From JBFEUI01 sp041547565 (lineage in GTDB: Bacteria > Pseudomonadota > Gammaproteobacteria > Thiohalomonadales > Thiohalomonadaceae), in assembly GCA_041547565.1 (NCBI GenBank), contig JBFEUI010000141.1, positions 1 through 5,376 of the forward strand: a stretch of DNA of 5,376 nucleotides, read 5' to 3'. The notes beneath the pieces are model-generated. The model saw only the letters and a list, made by a program, of their open reading frames with translations, was not told the DNA's origin and did no database searches. Shown here one piece after another: positions 1 to 5,376 of the stretch. The position numbers and the translations under genes were made by a program. Within the stretch, counting starts at the first letter, position 1, and every line of letters starts with the position of its first letter.

Positions 1-114
1 ACAGGGATGTGCGAATGTCGCGGGAGGCACGACTCCAGGGATGGAGGAGGTAGAGCGAAGCAGGAAGCCGGAGCCGGGGAAGCCGGGAGCGACTGTACGG
101 GCAGTAACATCCCT
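1..114. repeat. GC-rich repeat-like intergenic element bracketed by an inverted repeat
   Basis: The octamer AGGGATGT at 3-10 is the exact reverse complement of ACATCCCT at 107-114, so the two bracket a stretch of about 112 bp. Inside, the word CAGGGATG recurs (2-9 and about 37-44), and purine-rich units of the type GCCGG/GCCGGG follow each other at about 67-90. The texture resembles dispersed intergenic repeats seen in many gammaproteobacterial genomes; that resemblance is from memory and is not tested. No well-supported gene covers it. On the minus strand an open frame starts with ATG at 123 behind a good GGAGG motif and stays open to the left edge, so the beginning of a divergent gene cannot be excluded. 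Its predicted peptide, rich in Pro, Gly and Ser, looks more like translated repeat. The left boundary may be cut by the window. Confidence 0.35.
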
Positions 115-227
115 TTCGTGCATTTTTCACCTCCACCTGCGTGGGCTCGGAAGTGATGTAAAACACCCACCGTCAATTGTGCTGTTGCTATGCTGAAAAT
201 GGACTGGATGGCTGCTATCGGAGTGAG

Positions 228-1049
228 ATGGATACACTATGGCAAATTGTAAAAGTCCTCATCGGCATCTATGTCGGTTTGGGGCTTCTTCTGTATCTGC
301 TGCAGTCCCGCCTGATCTATTATCCGAATCTGCCGTCACGCCAGGTGACACACACACCGGCGGATATCGGGCTGGACTATGAATCGGTGACGCTCCGGAG
401 TGAGGGCGGGATAAAACTGGATGGCTGGTATGTACCGTCATCCGCTGACAGGGGTAGCGTGCTGTTTCTGCACGGCAATGCAGGCAATATCGGCCATCGC
501 CTGGATTCGTTGGGCATTTTTCACCGCCTTGGTTATTCAACCCTCATCTTTGACTACCGTGGCTATGGCCGCAGTGAGGGGAGAATGAGCGAGCAGGGTA
601 GCTACCAGGATGCCATTGCGGCATGGCGCTATCTGGTCGAGCAACGGAATGTTCCGGGAAAAGAGATTGTTGTGTTCGGACGTTCGCTCGGGGGCTCGAT
701 AGCCAGTTGGCTTGCGGTACGGCACAGGCCCAAGGGGCTGATTGTTGAGTCGGCCTTTACCTCTGTTCCTGATTTTGCCGCCTCGCTCTACCCGATCTAT
801 CCGGCGCGGCTGTTAAGCCGTTTCAGTTATGATACACGGGCCTACCTGCAGCAGGTGGATTGCCCGGTGCTGGTGGTGCATAGCGAACAGGATGAGATCA
901 TCCCTTATCGGCACGGGCGGCGGCTTTATGCCAGCGCCAGTGAGCCCAAACAAATGCTGACGCTCCAAGGTGGGCACAATGATGGTTTTCTGGCCAGTGG
1001 GCAGCGCTATGTCGATGGTTTGCAGGGCTTTCTTGAGAGCATCAACTAA
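228..1049 (+). CDS. Membrane-anchored alpha/beta hydrolase (COG1073 / BEM46-ABHD13-like)
   Basis: This is a 273-residue serine hydrolase of unknown substrate. Residues about 6-26 form one hydrophobic segment followed by Arg and a YYPN motif, typical of family members tethered to the inner membrane by an N-terminal anchor. The catalytic core is complete: oxyanion-region motif HGNAG at 82-86, FDYRGYG around 108-114, nucleophile elbow GRSLGG with Ser153, Asp222 in HSEQDEIIP, and His250 in GGHND. Length and motif order fit the BEM46/ABHD13-type family; known members are esterase- or thioesterase-like, but the substrate cannot be read from sequence. The frame is open upstream to a TTG at 177, but ATG228 is preferred because it has GGAG at 220-223 (a short spacing of four bases) and places the membrane anchor directly at the N terminus. 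It is convergent with dsrA and shares its terminator. No functional link to sulfur metabolism is evident, and no clear promoter was found in the leader. Confidence 0.9.
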   Translation: MDTLWQIVKVLIGIYVGLGLLLYLLQSRLIYYPNLPSRQVTHTPADIGLDYESVTLRSEGGIKLDGWYVPSSADRGSVLFLHGNAGNIGHRLDSLGIFHRLGYSTLIFDYRGYGRSEGRMSEQGSYQDAIAAWRYLVEQRNVPGKEIVVFGRSLGGSIASWLAVRHRPKGLIVESAFTSVPDFAASLYPIYPARLLSRFSYDTRAYLQQVDCPVLVVHSEQDEIIPYRHGRRLYASASEPKQMLTLQGGHNDGFLASGQRYVDGLQGFLESIN

Positions 1050-1069
1050 GCGGTGCTAGGGGGGATCAA

Positions 1070-1098
1070 AAAAAGGGCAGCCATAGGCTGCCCTTTTT
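1070..1098. terminator. Bidirectional rho-independent terminator
   Basis: A perfect 13-bp stem has a GC core, GGGCAGCC/GGCTGCCC, flanked by A and T runs, and a three-base ATA loop (1083-1085). Read on the plus strand it ends in five T, 20 bp after the hydrolase stop. Read on the minus strand it ends in seven T, 20 bp after the dsrA stop. It can therefore stop both convergent transcripts and makes read-through from dsrA into any further gene unlikely. Confidence 0.93.
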
Positions 1099-1118
1099 GG
1101 ATGCAAGCGGTGTGACTA

Positions 1119-2366
1119 TCAGCCCTTGCTGGCCTTGATCTCCTCCCACTTGGCGACCTCGTCGTCCCAGCCGTCGGTACGGACGTAGGGGTTCATGCGC
1201 GGGTTGGTGATCATGTTGGGGTCGATGTCGACCTCGATGCCCTCGAGGAAGTTGACCAGACCGATACGGTCGATCATCTCACCGCAGCGCTCGTGCTCCA
1301 GCGCGTTCTCGGCAAAGAAGTCGATCATGCGGCCGGCCAGGTCTTCGAGCGCCTCGAAGTCCTCGTCGCTCTCCAGCTTCATGAACGGCACCACCACGGT
1401 GCCGAACAGGTCACCGATCTTCAGGGTGCGCTTGCCGCCGACCAGGATGGAGATCCCCTTGTCATCGCCGGGGCTCAGGGCCTTGGTCATGACGTTGATG
1501 CAGTGCATGCAGCGTACGCAGTTCTTGTTGTCGACCGCCAGGGTGTCGTCGTCGTTCAGGCTCAGTGCCTGGGTCGGGCAACGGGTAATGACGTTGTCGA
1601 TGATGTATTTGCGGCCCTTGGCCTCGATGTAGTTCTTCACCTCGGCCTGGTCGACCTTCATGTCGTCGCGCCAGGTGCCGATCACGGCCATGTCCGCACG
1701 CTGGGTGGCGTTGGAACAGTCGTTGGCGCAGCCGGAGAACTTGAACTTCCACTTGTAGGGGAGGGCGGGGCGGTGCATGTCGTCGAGGAAGGCGTTGATC
1801 AGGTGACGGTGTGCGCGGTACTCATCAAAGTTTGAGTGTTCGCAGCGTGCATGGCCGACGCAGGAGGCAGCGGTACGCAGGGCCGGGCCGGCACCGCCCA
1901 TGTCAAAGCCCAATTCGTTGATTTCATCAAAGGCGGGCTGGACATTCTCCGTGGTGCAGCCCTGGAACACGATGTCCCCGGACTGGCCGTGCAGGGCGAT
2001 CAGGCCCGAGCCGTACTTCTCCCAGATATCCGAAAACTTGCGCAGCAGGTCGGAGCTGTAGTGGAAACCGGGTGTAGGCATGATGCGCAGGGTGTGGAAC
2101 TCCGCCGCCTCGGGAAATTTGGGTTGTTTGTTTTCATCCATCAGCTCGGTGAAGCGGGGGATTACACCGCCACCGTAGCCGACCACGCCAACGGTGCCGC
2201 CCTTCCAGTAGCCCTTTTTGGTTTCGTATGAGGTCTCCAGCTGGCCGAGCAGGTCGACAGACATGTCGTTGTCCTGGGCCAGGCGCTTCAGACCGGTGAC
2301 AAAGCTCGGCCACGGGCCACTCTCCAGCTGGTCCAGCAGGGGGGTGTCGTACATTTTCTTGGACAT
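1119..2366 (-). CDS. dsrA: Dissimilatory sulfite reductase alpha subunit, oxidative (reverse) type, without adjacent dsrB
   Basis: DsrA is the alpha subunit of cytoplasmic siroheme sulfite reductase; in sulfur oxidisers the enzyme works in reverse, forming sulfite from sulfur delivered as persulfide or trisulfide on DsrC. The 415-residue protein is full length for the family. The N-terminal WPSF and YETKKGYWKGGTV motifs (about 19-59) are characteristic. Siroheme/[4Fe-4S] ligands are Cys169 and Cys175 (CX5C) plus Cys213 and Cys217 (SGCANDC, CX3C). The inserted ferredoxin domain supplies Cys263 (RCPTQAL) and Cys283, Cys286 and Cys289 (CVRCMHC). The C-terminal VRTDGW motif is present. The ATG at 2366 is supported by a good ribosome binding site. 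Unusually, no dsrB follows: a terminator and a convergent gene come next. Third positions are strongly G/C in the 3' part and looser in the 5' 180 codons. The oxidative-type assignment is by remembered similarity to Allochromatium-like sequences. The family call is very secure; activity without a neighbouring partner subunit is unknown. Confidence 0.96.
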   Translation of the reverse strand: MSKKMYDTPLLDQLESGPWPSFVTGLKRLAQDNDMSVDLLGQLETSYETKKGYWKGGTVGVVGYGGGVIPRFTELMDENKQPKFPEAAEFHTLRIMPTPGFHYSSDLLRKFSDIWEKYGSGLIALHGQSGDIVFQGCTTENVQPAFDEINELGFDMGGAGPALRTAASCVGHARCEHSNFDEYRAHRHLINAFLDDMHRPALPYKWKFKFSGCANDCSNATQRADMAVIGTWRDDMKVDQAEVKNYIEAKGRKYIIDNVITRCPTQALSLNDDDTLAVDNKNCVRCMHCINVMTKALSPGDDKGISILVGGKRTLKIGDLFGTVVVPFMKLESDEDFEALEDLAGRMIDFFAENALEHERCGEMIDRIGLVNFLEGIEVDIDPNMITNPRMNPYVRTDGWDDEVAKWEEIKASKG

Positions 2367-2373
2367 ACTACTA

Positions 2374-2379
2374 TCCTCT
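2374..2379 (-). promoter_or_regulatory. Shine-Dalgarno of dsrA
   Basis: On the minus strand AGAGGA lies seven bases before the ATG at 2366. This well-spaced site decides the start against the internal ATG four codons later. Confidence 0.75.
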
Positions 2380-2401
2380 CTTCCGAGTTAAATCTTTATG
2401 T

Positions 2402-2440
2402 TCCACCAGCGTTGTACCCGGTGTTGGGGCACCTGGTGGA
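2402..2440 (-). promoter_or_regulatory. Inverted repeat / hairpin in the dsrA 5' leader
   Basis: TCCACCAG at 2402-2409 pairs perfectly with CTGGTGGA at 2433-2440. The 23-base loop itself can pair further (GTG near 2421 with CAC near 2430, and CCC with GGG runs). It ends about 35 bp upstream of the dsrA ATG, inside the leader predicted from the promoter at 2473-2503. It could stabilise the transcript, control translation, or be a dimeric protein operator; the sequence alone does not decide. It matches no riboswitch class I recognise. Confidence 0.5.
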
Positions 2441-2472
2441 TACCAGTGACTGATAAATTAGTCCATGTGAAT

Positions 2473-2503
2473 AGTATAGTAGTGAGGTCAGGAATTAAGT
2501 CAA
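2473..2503 (-). promoter_or_regulatory. Candidate sigma70-type promoter for dsrA
   Basis: Read on the minus strand, a -35-like TTGACT (2503-2498) is followed by a -10-like TATACT (2478-2473), each 5/6 to consensus, with a 19-bp spacer. A TACTAT (2481-2476) gives an alternative 16-bp spacer with a weaker -10. The site lies in the AT-rich part of the intergenic region, and the predicted leader is about 100 nt. The spacer contains the 9-mer AATTCCTGA, which recurs upstream at 2579-2571. Spacing is not ideal, so the site may depend on an activator or be a chance match. Confidence 0.5.
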
Positions 2504-2570
2504 GTCTAAAAAACAATAAAAGTTATTGATATGTATGATAAAACATAATTTTAAGAGGGCTTTTTAACCA

Positions 2571-2579
2571 TCAGGAATT
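2571..2579 (-). repeat. Upstream copy of a repeated 9-mer (AATTCCTGA), possible operator
   Basis: AATTCCTGA occurs on the minus strand at 2579-2571 and again at 2496-2488, within the predicted dsrA promoter spacer. The copies are direct repeats 83 bp apart, close to eight helical turns. Such an arrangement could serve a regulator that binds at the promoter and at an upstream site, but the 9-mer is short and matches no factor I can name. The remaining upstream region (2460-2580) is AT-rich and contains no gene. Confidence 0.25.
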
Positions 2580-2596
2580 TGAGAGAATATTGGGGG

Positions 2597-2631
2597 AACG
2601 AGGAACGTATCCCATCCACTCGTCCCTCGTT
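2597..2631 (-). terminator. Hairpin after the rhodanese gene, possible terminator lacking a U tract
   Basis: Eleven-base arms (2597-2607 and 2621-2631) match at 10 of 11 positions; the one mismatch becomes a G-U pair in minus-strand RNA. The loop is 13 bases. The hairpin starts eight bases after the rhodanese stop codon. It is followed by C residues rather than U residues, so it is not a canonical intrinsic terminator. A factor-dependent terminator or a 3'-end protecting hairpin is as likely. Confidence 0.5.
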
Positions 2632-2639
2632 TGCGAAAG

Positions 2640-3464
2640 CTATTTTTCTATCGGGGTATCGTCCCGGTTGCCCCAGTCCGACCATGAACCCTCGTAGCCG
2701 CGTACGTCATAGCCCAGGGCATGCAGCATGAACCAGGTATGGGCAGAGCGGTGATGGGTCTGGCAGTAGACGACGACCGTTTTATCCTGGGAGATCCCCG
2801 CGGCTTCAAGCATCGTTCGCAGTTGCGCCTCGCTTTTGAGACGCAGGTTACTCGCCTCGTCCATAAAGGCGGTCCACTCGATATTGATCGCCCCAGGTAT
2901 ATGGCCGCCGTGTGCGGCAAAACGCTTTTCACCCGTAAATTCGGCCGCTGAGCGTACGTCGAGCAGCACCACAGCGCTGTTTTCCAGGTTATCGAGAATA
3001 TACCGGGTGCCGATTCGTGCTGTGCTGGCAGGATCGATGCTAAGCGGGTAGTCGACGGGAGCGGGGCGGGTGGGTTCAGCGGTCAGGGGATGGCCCTCCC
3101 GGGACCAGGCGTGCAAACCGCCGTTCAACAGCGAGTAGTGGTGATGGCCGATCGCCTCCAGTGTCCAGAGAAGGCGGCAGGCCTTGCCACCGCCCTCGTC
3201 ATCGTAGGCGATGACGTGCGTGTCAGGCCGCAGGCCGATGGCCGACAATGCGATTGTGAGCTGTTCCTCGCCGGCAAGCAGGCCATGCACCGGTTTGCGG
3301 ATACCGACAATCTGCGGGTAGTCGAGGTGGACGGCCCCCGGTATATGCATCTGGTCATAGGTGGAGGCCTTGCTCAGGTCGACAACGAGTATGTTGGCCG
3401 TACCGAGCAAGGCCTCCAGTTCGGTCGGTTCGATTAACAGGGGGGCGGAGTGTGTTTCGCTCAT
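2640..3464 (-). CDS. Two-domain rhodanese-family sulfurtransferase
   Basis: Tandem rhodanese protein of 274 residues, close to the usual 270-285 of SseA/thiosulfate sulfurtransferase relatives. Domain 1 (about 8-125) carries the HIPGA motif (40-44) but has Asp88 in AYDDEGGGKA where a catalytic Cys would sit, so it is the usual inactive half. Domain 2 (about 145-270) has GGHIPGA (186-192) and the active loop CQTHHRSA with Cys234 as the persulfide-carrying residue and Arg239. The CQTHHRS-type loop is common in proteobacterial sulfurtransferases; the sulfur donor (thiosulfate, mercaptopyruvate or other) is not fixed by it. No signal peptide is seen, so it should be cytoplasmic. Several starts are possible: ATG3464 is chosen for a weak GAGAG upstream; ATG3479 adds five residues; a TTG at 3584 would overlap the kinase gene and add non-conserved sequence. 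Position beside dsrA suggests a role in sulfane-sulfur transfer toward the oxidation pathway. Confidence 0.92.
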   Translation of the reverse strand: MSETHSAPLLIEPTELEALLGTANILVVDLSKASTYDQMHIPGAVHLDYPQIVGIRKPVHGLLAGEEQLTIALSAIGLRPDTHVIAYDDEGGGKACRLLWTLEAIGHHHYSLLNGGLHAWSREGHPLTAEPTRPAPVDYPLSIDPASTARIGTRYILDNLENSAVVLLDVRSAAEFTGEKRFAAHGGHIPGAINIEWTAFMDEASNLRLKSEAQLRTMLEAAGISQDKTVVVYCQTHHRSAHTWFMLHALGYDVRGYEGSWSDWGNRDDTPIEK

Positions 3465-3538
3465 GGGACTCTCGGTCATCAATGTGTATTCAATAAAGAT
3501 GGGGCCAATCGACTGGATTGAAAGCGGCACAGTATCGC

Positions 3539-3571
3539 ACAGGCACCGATGCGGTCTACAGTGGTGCCTGT
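3539..3571 (-). terminator. Inverted repeat between the kinase and rhodanese genes
   Basis: A perfect 9-bp stem, ACAGGCACC (3539-3547) with GGTGCCTGT (3563-3571), has a 15-base loop and touches the last base of the kinase stop codon. No T tract follows on the minus strand, so it is at best a weak or factor-dependent terminator. It may instead be an attenuator between two cotranscribed genes, or an operator for the rhodanese gene about 75 bp downstream. No clear promoter was found in the 107-bp gap. Confidence 0.45.
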
Positions 3572-5376
3572 CATAACCGTGCAATGAGCGATTTTATTTT
3601 TTCTTCTGTGATAGTGAAGGTGGGACGCAGTTGTACGGATAGACGCTCTATCTCTTTCACATCCCCTTTTTTGCAGGCGGCCTCCAGTGACTGTGCCAGT
3701 TTTGCCACGGCAGTCAGCCCTAGGTTAGAGGACGAGCCCTTCAGGGCATGCATGGTGAGCGCTGCGCTGTTCAGTTCCCGGGACGTGCTCACCTGCGATT
3801 CAAACTGAACAATGTTGTCTCTGCCGCCCTTCAGGTAGACCTCGTAGAGGTGGGGCAGATCTTCGCGGCCCATGGTATCGAGGAGCATGTCCAGTGTGGC
3901 CCTGTCGATCAGGGGGGCCGCCTCGTTGTTATCCACGACAGGAACATCTGAGGATTCATCCGGGGACGGAGTTGTGTGGTGCGGTGTGAGGTGGCGGGCG
4001 ACAATGGTCGCCAGCTTGTCCTTTTTGATCGGCTTGGGAATATAGTCATCCATGCCCGCGGCAAGGCAGCGTTCGCGCTCACCCTTGATGGCGTTTGCGG
4101 TCATGGCGATGATGGGAAGGTGTTCACCATTTGCCAGGGTACGAATCTGTCGTGTGGCCTCAAGCCCGTCCATCTCGGGCATATGTACATCCATGAAGGC
4201 CAGTTGATAGTTCTTCTTGGCGACCCGTTTGACCGCCTCCTTGCCTGTATTGGCGATATCGATGTGAGAGTATCCCAGCGTGCTCAGAATACCCTGGGCC
4301 ACCATCTGGTTAACCTCATTGTCCTCTACGATAAGAATGTGTTCGTCATGCCCTGTGGCCGGTTGTGTAGCCAGTGCACCGGTCGGGTCGGATTGCTGGA
4401 GCAGTTCGGTCTGATACAGCTCACCCGCGATGGCGTCGAACAGGTTTGATTGGCGCACCGGTTTGAGCAGGTGCTGGACCGCGCTATCGCCAAGCCAGCT
4501 CGTATCGAAATCGGCATGATGCTGCGGTGCCATGACGATAGTATTCTGCTGCGATAGCGCGGTGTGAAAATCTGCCGGGACAACGGCATCTATCGTGGCG
4601 ATGTCCGCCATGCTCAGATCGAGCAGCAGGGTGTCAATCGGCCGCCCTGCCGCTTTTGCTTCAGCCATTTTTCGTCCGCCTTCGATAAAATCGGCGGCGC
4701 TATCGGCCCTAATGTCCCAGCTTTCCAGGGTCTGCAGCAGGTAATTGCGGCTGTCATGGTCGGTGCCGATAACCAGTATATTGATGGCGGCGAGTTTATC
4801 GCTGTGATGTTGCCGGGGAGCACGCGCGGAGATGCCTGCCCTTTGCAGCGGTAGCTCGAACCAGAATGTGCTGCCGAGCCCCAAGGTGCTTTCAAGGCCG
4901 ATTTTGCCGCCCATGAGAGTTACAATTTTTTTGCTGATGGCCAGCCCCAGCCCCGTTCCCTCATGTTGGCGGGAGAGGGAGGCATCGGCCTTGGTAAAGG
5001 CGTCGAACAGATTTTTATGTTCATGCTCCGGGATGCCCTCACCGGTGTCATGAACCTCAAAGCGGAGGCTTTCAGCGAGCTCTGTTCCCTCACCGACCAG
5101 CAGGCTGACCGAACCCCTGTCGGTGAATTTGATGGCATTTCCCATAAGGTTAATCAGTATCTGCCTGATTCTGCCATTGTCACCGAGGTAGCTGTTCTGG
5201 TATTGATGCGGTAGATAGGCGGACAGGTCGATACCTTTTGTCCTGGCCTGGGCGGCCATCAGTTGTGTGGTCTCCTCAACAGTCTCCCGCAGGTCAAAGG
5301 GTTCACTCTGGATCTCCAGTTTGCCGGCTTCAATCTTGGAAAAATCGAGGATATCGTTGATGACCGTCATCAGAGA
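3571..5376 (-). CDS. Hybrid sensor histidine kinase, C-terminal part (HisKA-HATPase-REC-REC-HPt), BarA-like
   Basis: Partial gene: the reading frame is open through the right edge, so the sensory N terminus and the phosphoacceptor His of the dimerisation domain are missing. Residues are numbered from Met at 5370. Residues 1-20 are the end of HisKA (ILDFSKIEAGKL). The ATPase domain shows the N box around Asn78, DTGEGI at 108-113, the F box FDAF at 122-125 and GTGLGL at 138-143. A first receiver domain (about 197-318) looks degenerate: the acidic pair is replaced by Gly202-Thr203, though Asp251 and Lys303 remain. The second receiver (about 344-460) is intact, with Glu349-Asp350, Asp394, Thr424 and Lys446. 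A C-terminal HPt domain carries His541 in TMHALKGSSSNLG. This order matches BarA/TorS-type phosphorelay kinases that pass phosphate through His-Asp-His to a separate response regulator, which is not in the window. Signal and target are unknown; control of the neighbouring sulfur genes is only an inference from position. Confidence 0.95.
   Translation of the reverse strand, partial: SLMTVINDILDFSKIEAGKLEIQSEPFDLRETVEETTQLMAAQARTKGIDLSAYLPHQYQNSYLGDNGRIRQILINLMGNAIKFTDRGSVSLLVGEGTELAESLRFEVHDTGEGIPEHEHKNLFDAFTKADASLSRQHEGTGLGLAISKKIVTLMGGKIGLESTLGLGSTFWFELPLQRAGISARAPRQHHSDKLAAINILVIGTDHDSRNYLLQTLESWDIRADSAADFIEGGRKMAEAKAAGRPIDTLLLDLSMADIATIDAVVPADFHTALSQQNTIVMAPQHHADFDTSWLGDSAVQHLLKPVRQSNLFDAIAGELYQTELLQQSDPTGALATQPATGHDEHILIVEDNEVNQMVAQGILSTLGYSHIDIANTGKEAVKRVAKKNYQLAFMDVHMPEMDGLEATRQIRTLANGEHLPIIAMTANAIKGERERCLAAGMDDYIPKPIKKDKLATIVARHLTPHHTTPSPDESSDVPVVDNNEAAPLIDRATLDMLLDTMGREDLPHLYEVYLKGGRDNIVQFESQVSTSRELNSAALTMHALKGSSSNLGLTAVAKLAQSLEAACKKGDVKEIERLSVQLRPTFTITEEKIKSLIARL

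Noticed and set aside
177..227. Upstream TTG start for the hydrolase
   Set aside because: It would place a Cys-rich, non-conserved 17-residue extension before the membrane anchor; ATG228 has a better site and fits the family.
259..725. Minus-strand frames opposite the hydrolase
   Set aside because: They overlap a complete hydrolase with all catalytic motifs and show no conserved features.
1195..1835. Long plus-strand open frames (145 and 180 codons) opposite dsrA
   Set aside because: They are antisense shadows of the strong G/C-ending codon bias of dsrA. Their translations are low-complexity, rich in Val, Leu and His or Ser and Arg, with no recognisable domain.
1836..2231. A 131-codon plus-strand frame opposite the 5' part of dsrA
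   Set aside because: It lies entirely inside the well-supported dsrA gene on the other strand and has no motif or supported start.
2526..2539. FNR-like site (TTGAT-N4-ATGAT) upstream of dsrA
   Set aside because: Only one half matches TTGAT-N4-ATCAA. In AT-rich DNA a single half-site is expected by chance.
3465..3584. Extended rhodanese start at the TTG at 3584
   Set aside because: The extra 40 residues include the inverted repeat and the intergenic gap, look unlike rhodanese sequence, and would overlap the kinase gene. The ATG at 3464 or 3479 matches family length.
3976..4449. A 157-codon plus-strand frame opposite the kinase
   Set aside because: The receiver domain on the opposite strand is unmistakable; this frame has no family features.

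Overview
The window looks like chromosomal DNA of a sulfur-oxidising bacterium, most likely a gammaproteobacterium. It encodes an oxidative-type (reverse) dissimilatory sulfite reductase alpha subunit, a two-domain rhodanese and a BarA-style hybrid histidine kinase. Codon usage is moderately GC-rich. The taxonomic call rests on family resemblance recalled from memory, not on a search.

Layout: bases 1-227 hold no convincing complete gene. They contain a GC-rich, repeat-like stretch bracketed by an 8-bp inverted repeat, then the leader of a plus-strand, membrane-anchored alpha/beta hydrolase (228-1049). That gene converges on dsrA, and the two share a strong bidirectional intrinsic terminator (1070-1098). 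Everything to the right lies on the minus strand, in transcription order: the C-terminal part of a hybrid sensor kinase (3571 to beyond the right edge), a sulfurtransferase (2640-3464) and dsrA (1119-2366). Hairpins separate the three genes. dsrA has a 273-bp upstream region whose central part is AT-rich and holds a sigma70-like promoter, a repeated 9-mer and a leader hairpin, so it is probably transcribed on its own.

The most notable point is that dsrA stands alone. In known sulfur oxidisers and sulfate reducers dsrA is directly followed by dsrB, because the enzyme is an alpha2beta2 complex. Here dsrA ends 20 bp before a strong terminator and a convergent, unrelated gene. It nevertheless has all eight expected iron-sulfur/siroheme cysteines and the full family length, so it does not look like a decaying remnant. 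Its codon usage changes along the gene: strongly G/C-ending in the 3' 55-60 percent and looser in the 5' part. This could reflect a second dsrA copy shaped by gene conversion, or relocation of dsrA away from the rest of the dsr operon.

Functionally, the rhodanese and DsrA fit one theme: sulfane-sulfur handling and oxidation of stored or persulfidic sulfur to sulfite. A regulatory link between the hybrid kinase and these genes is only suggested by adjacency. The hydrolase looks unrelated.
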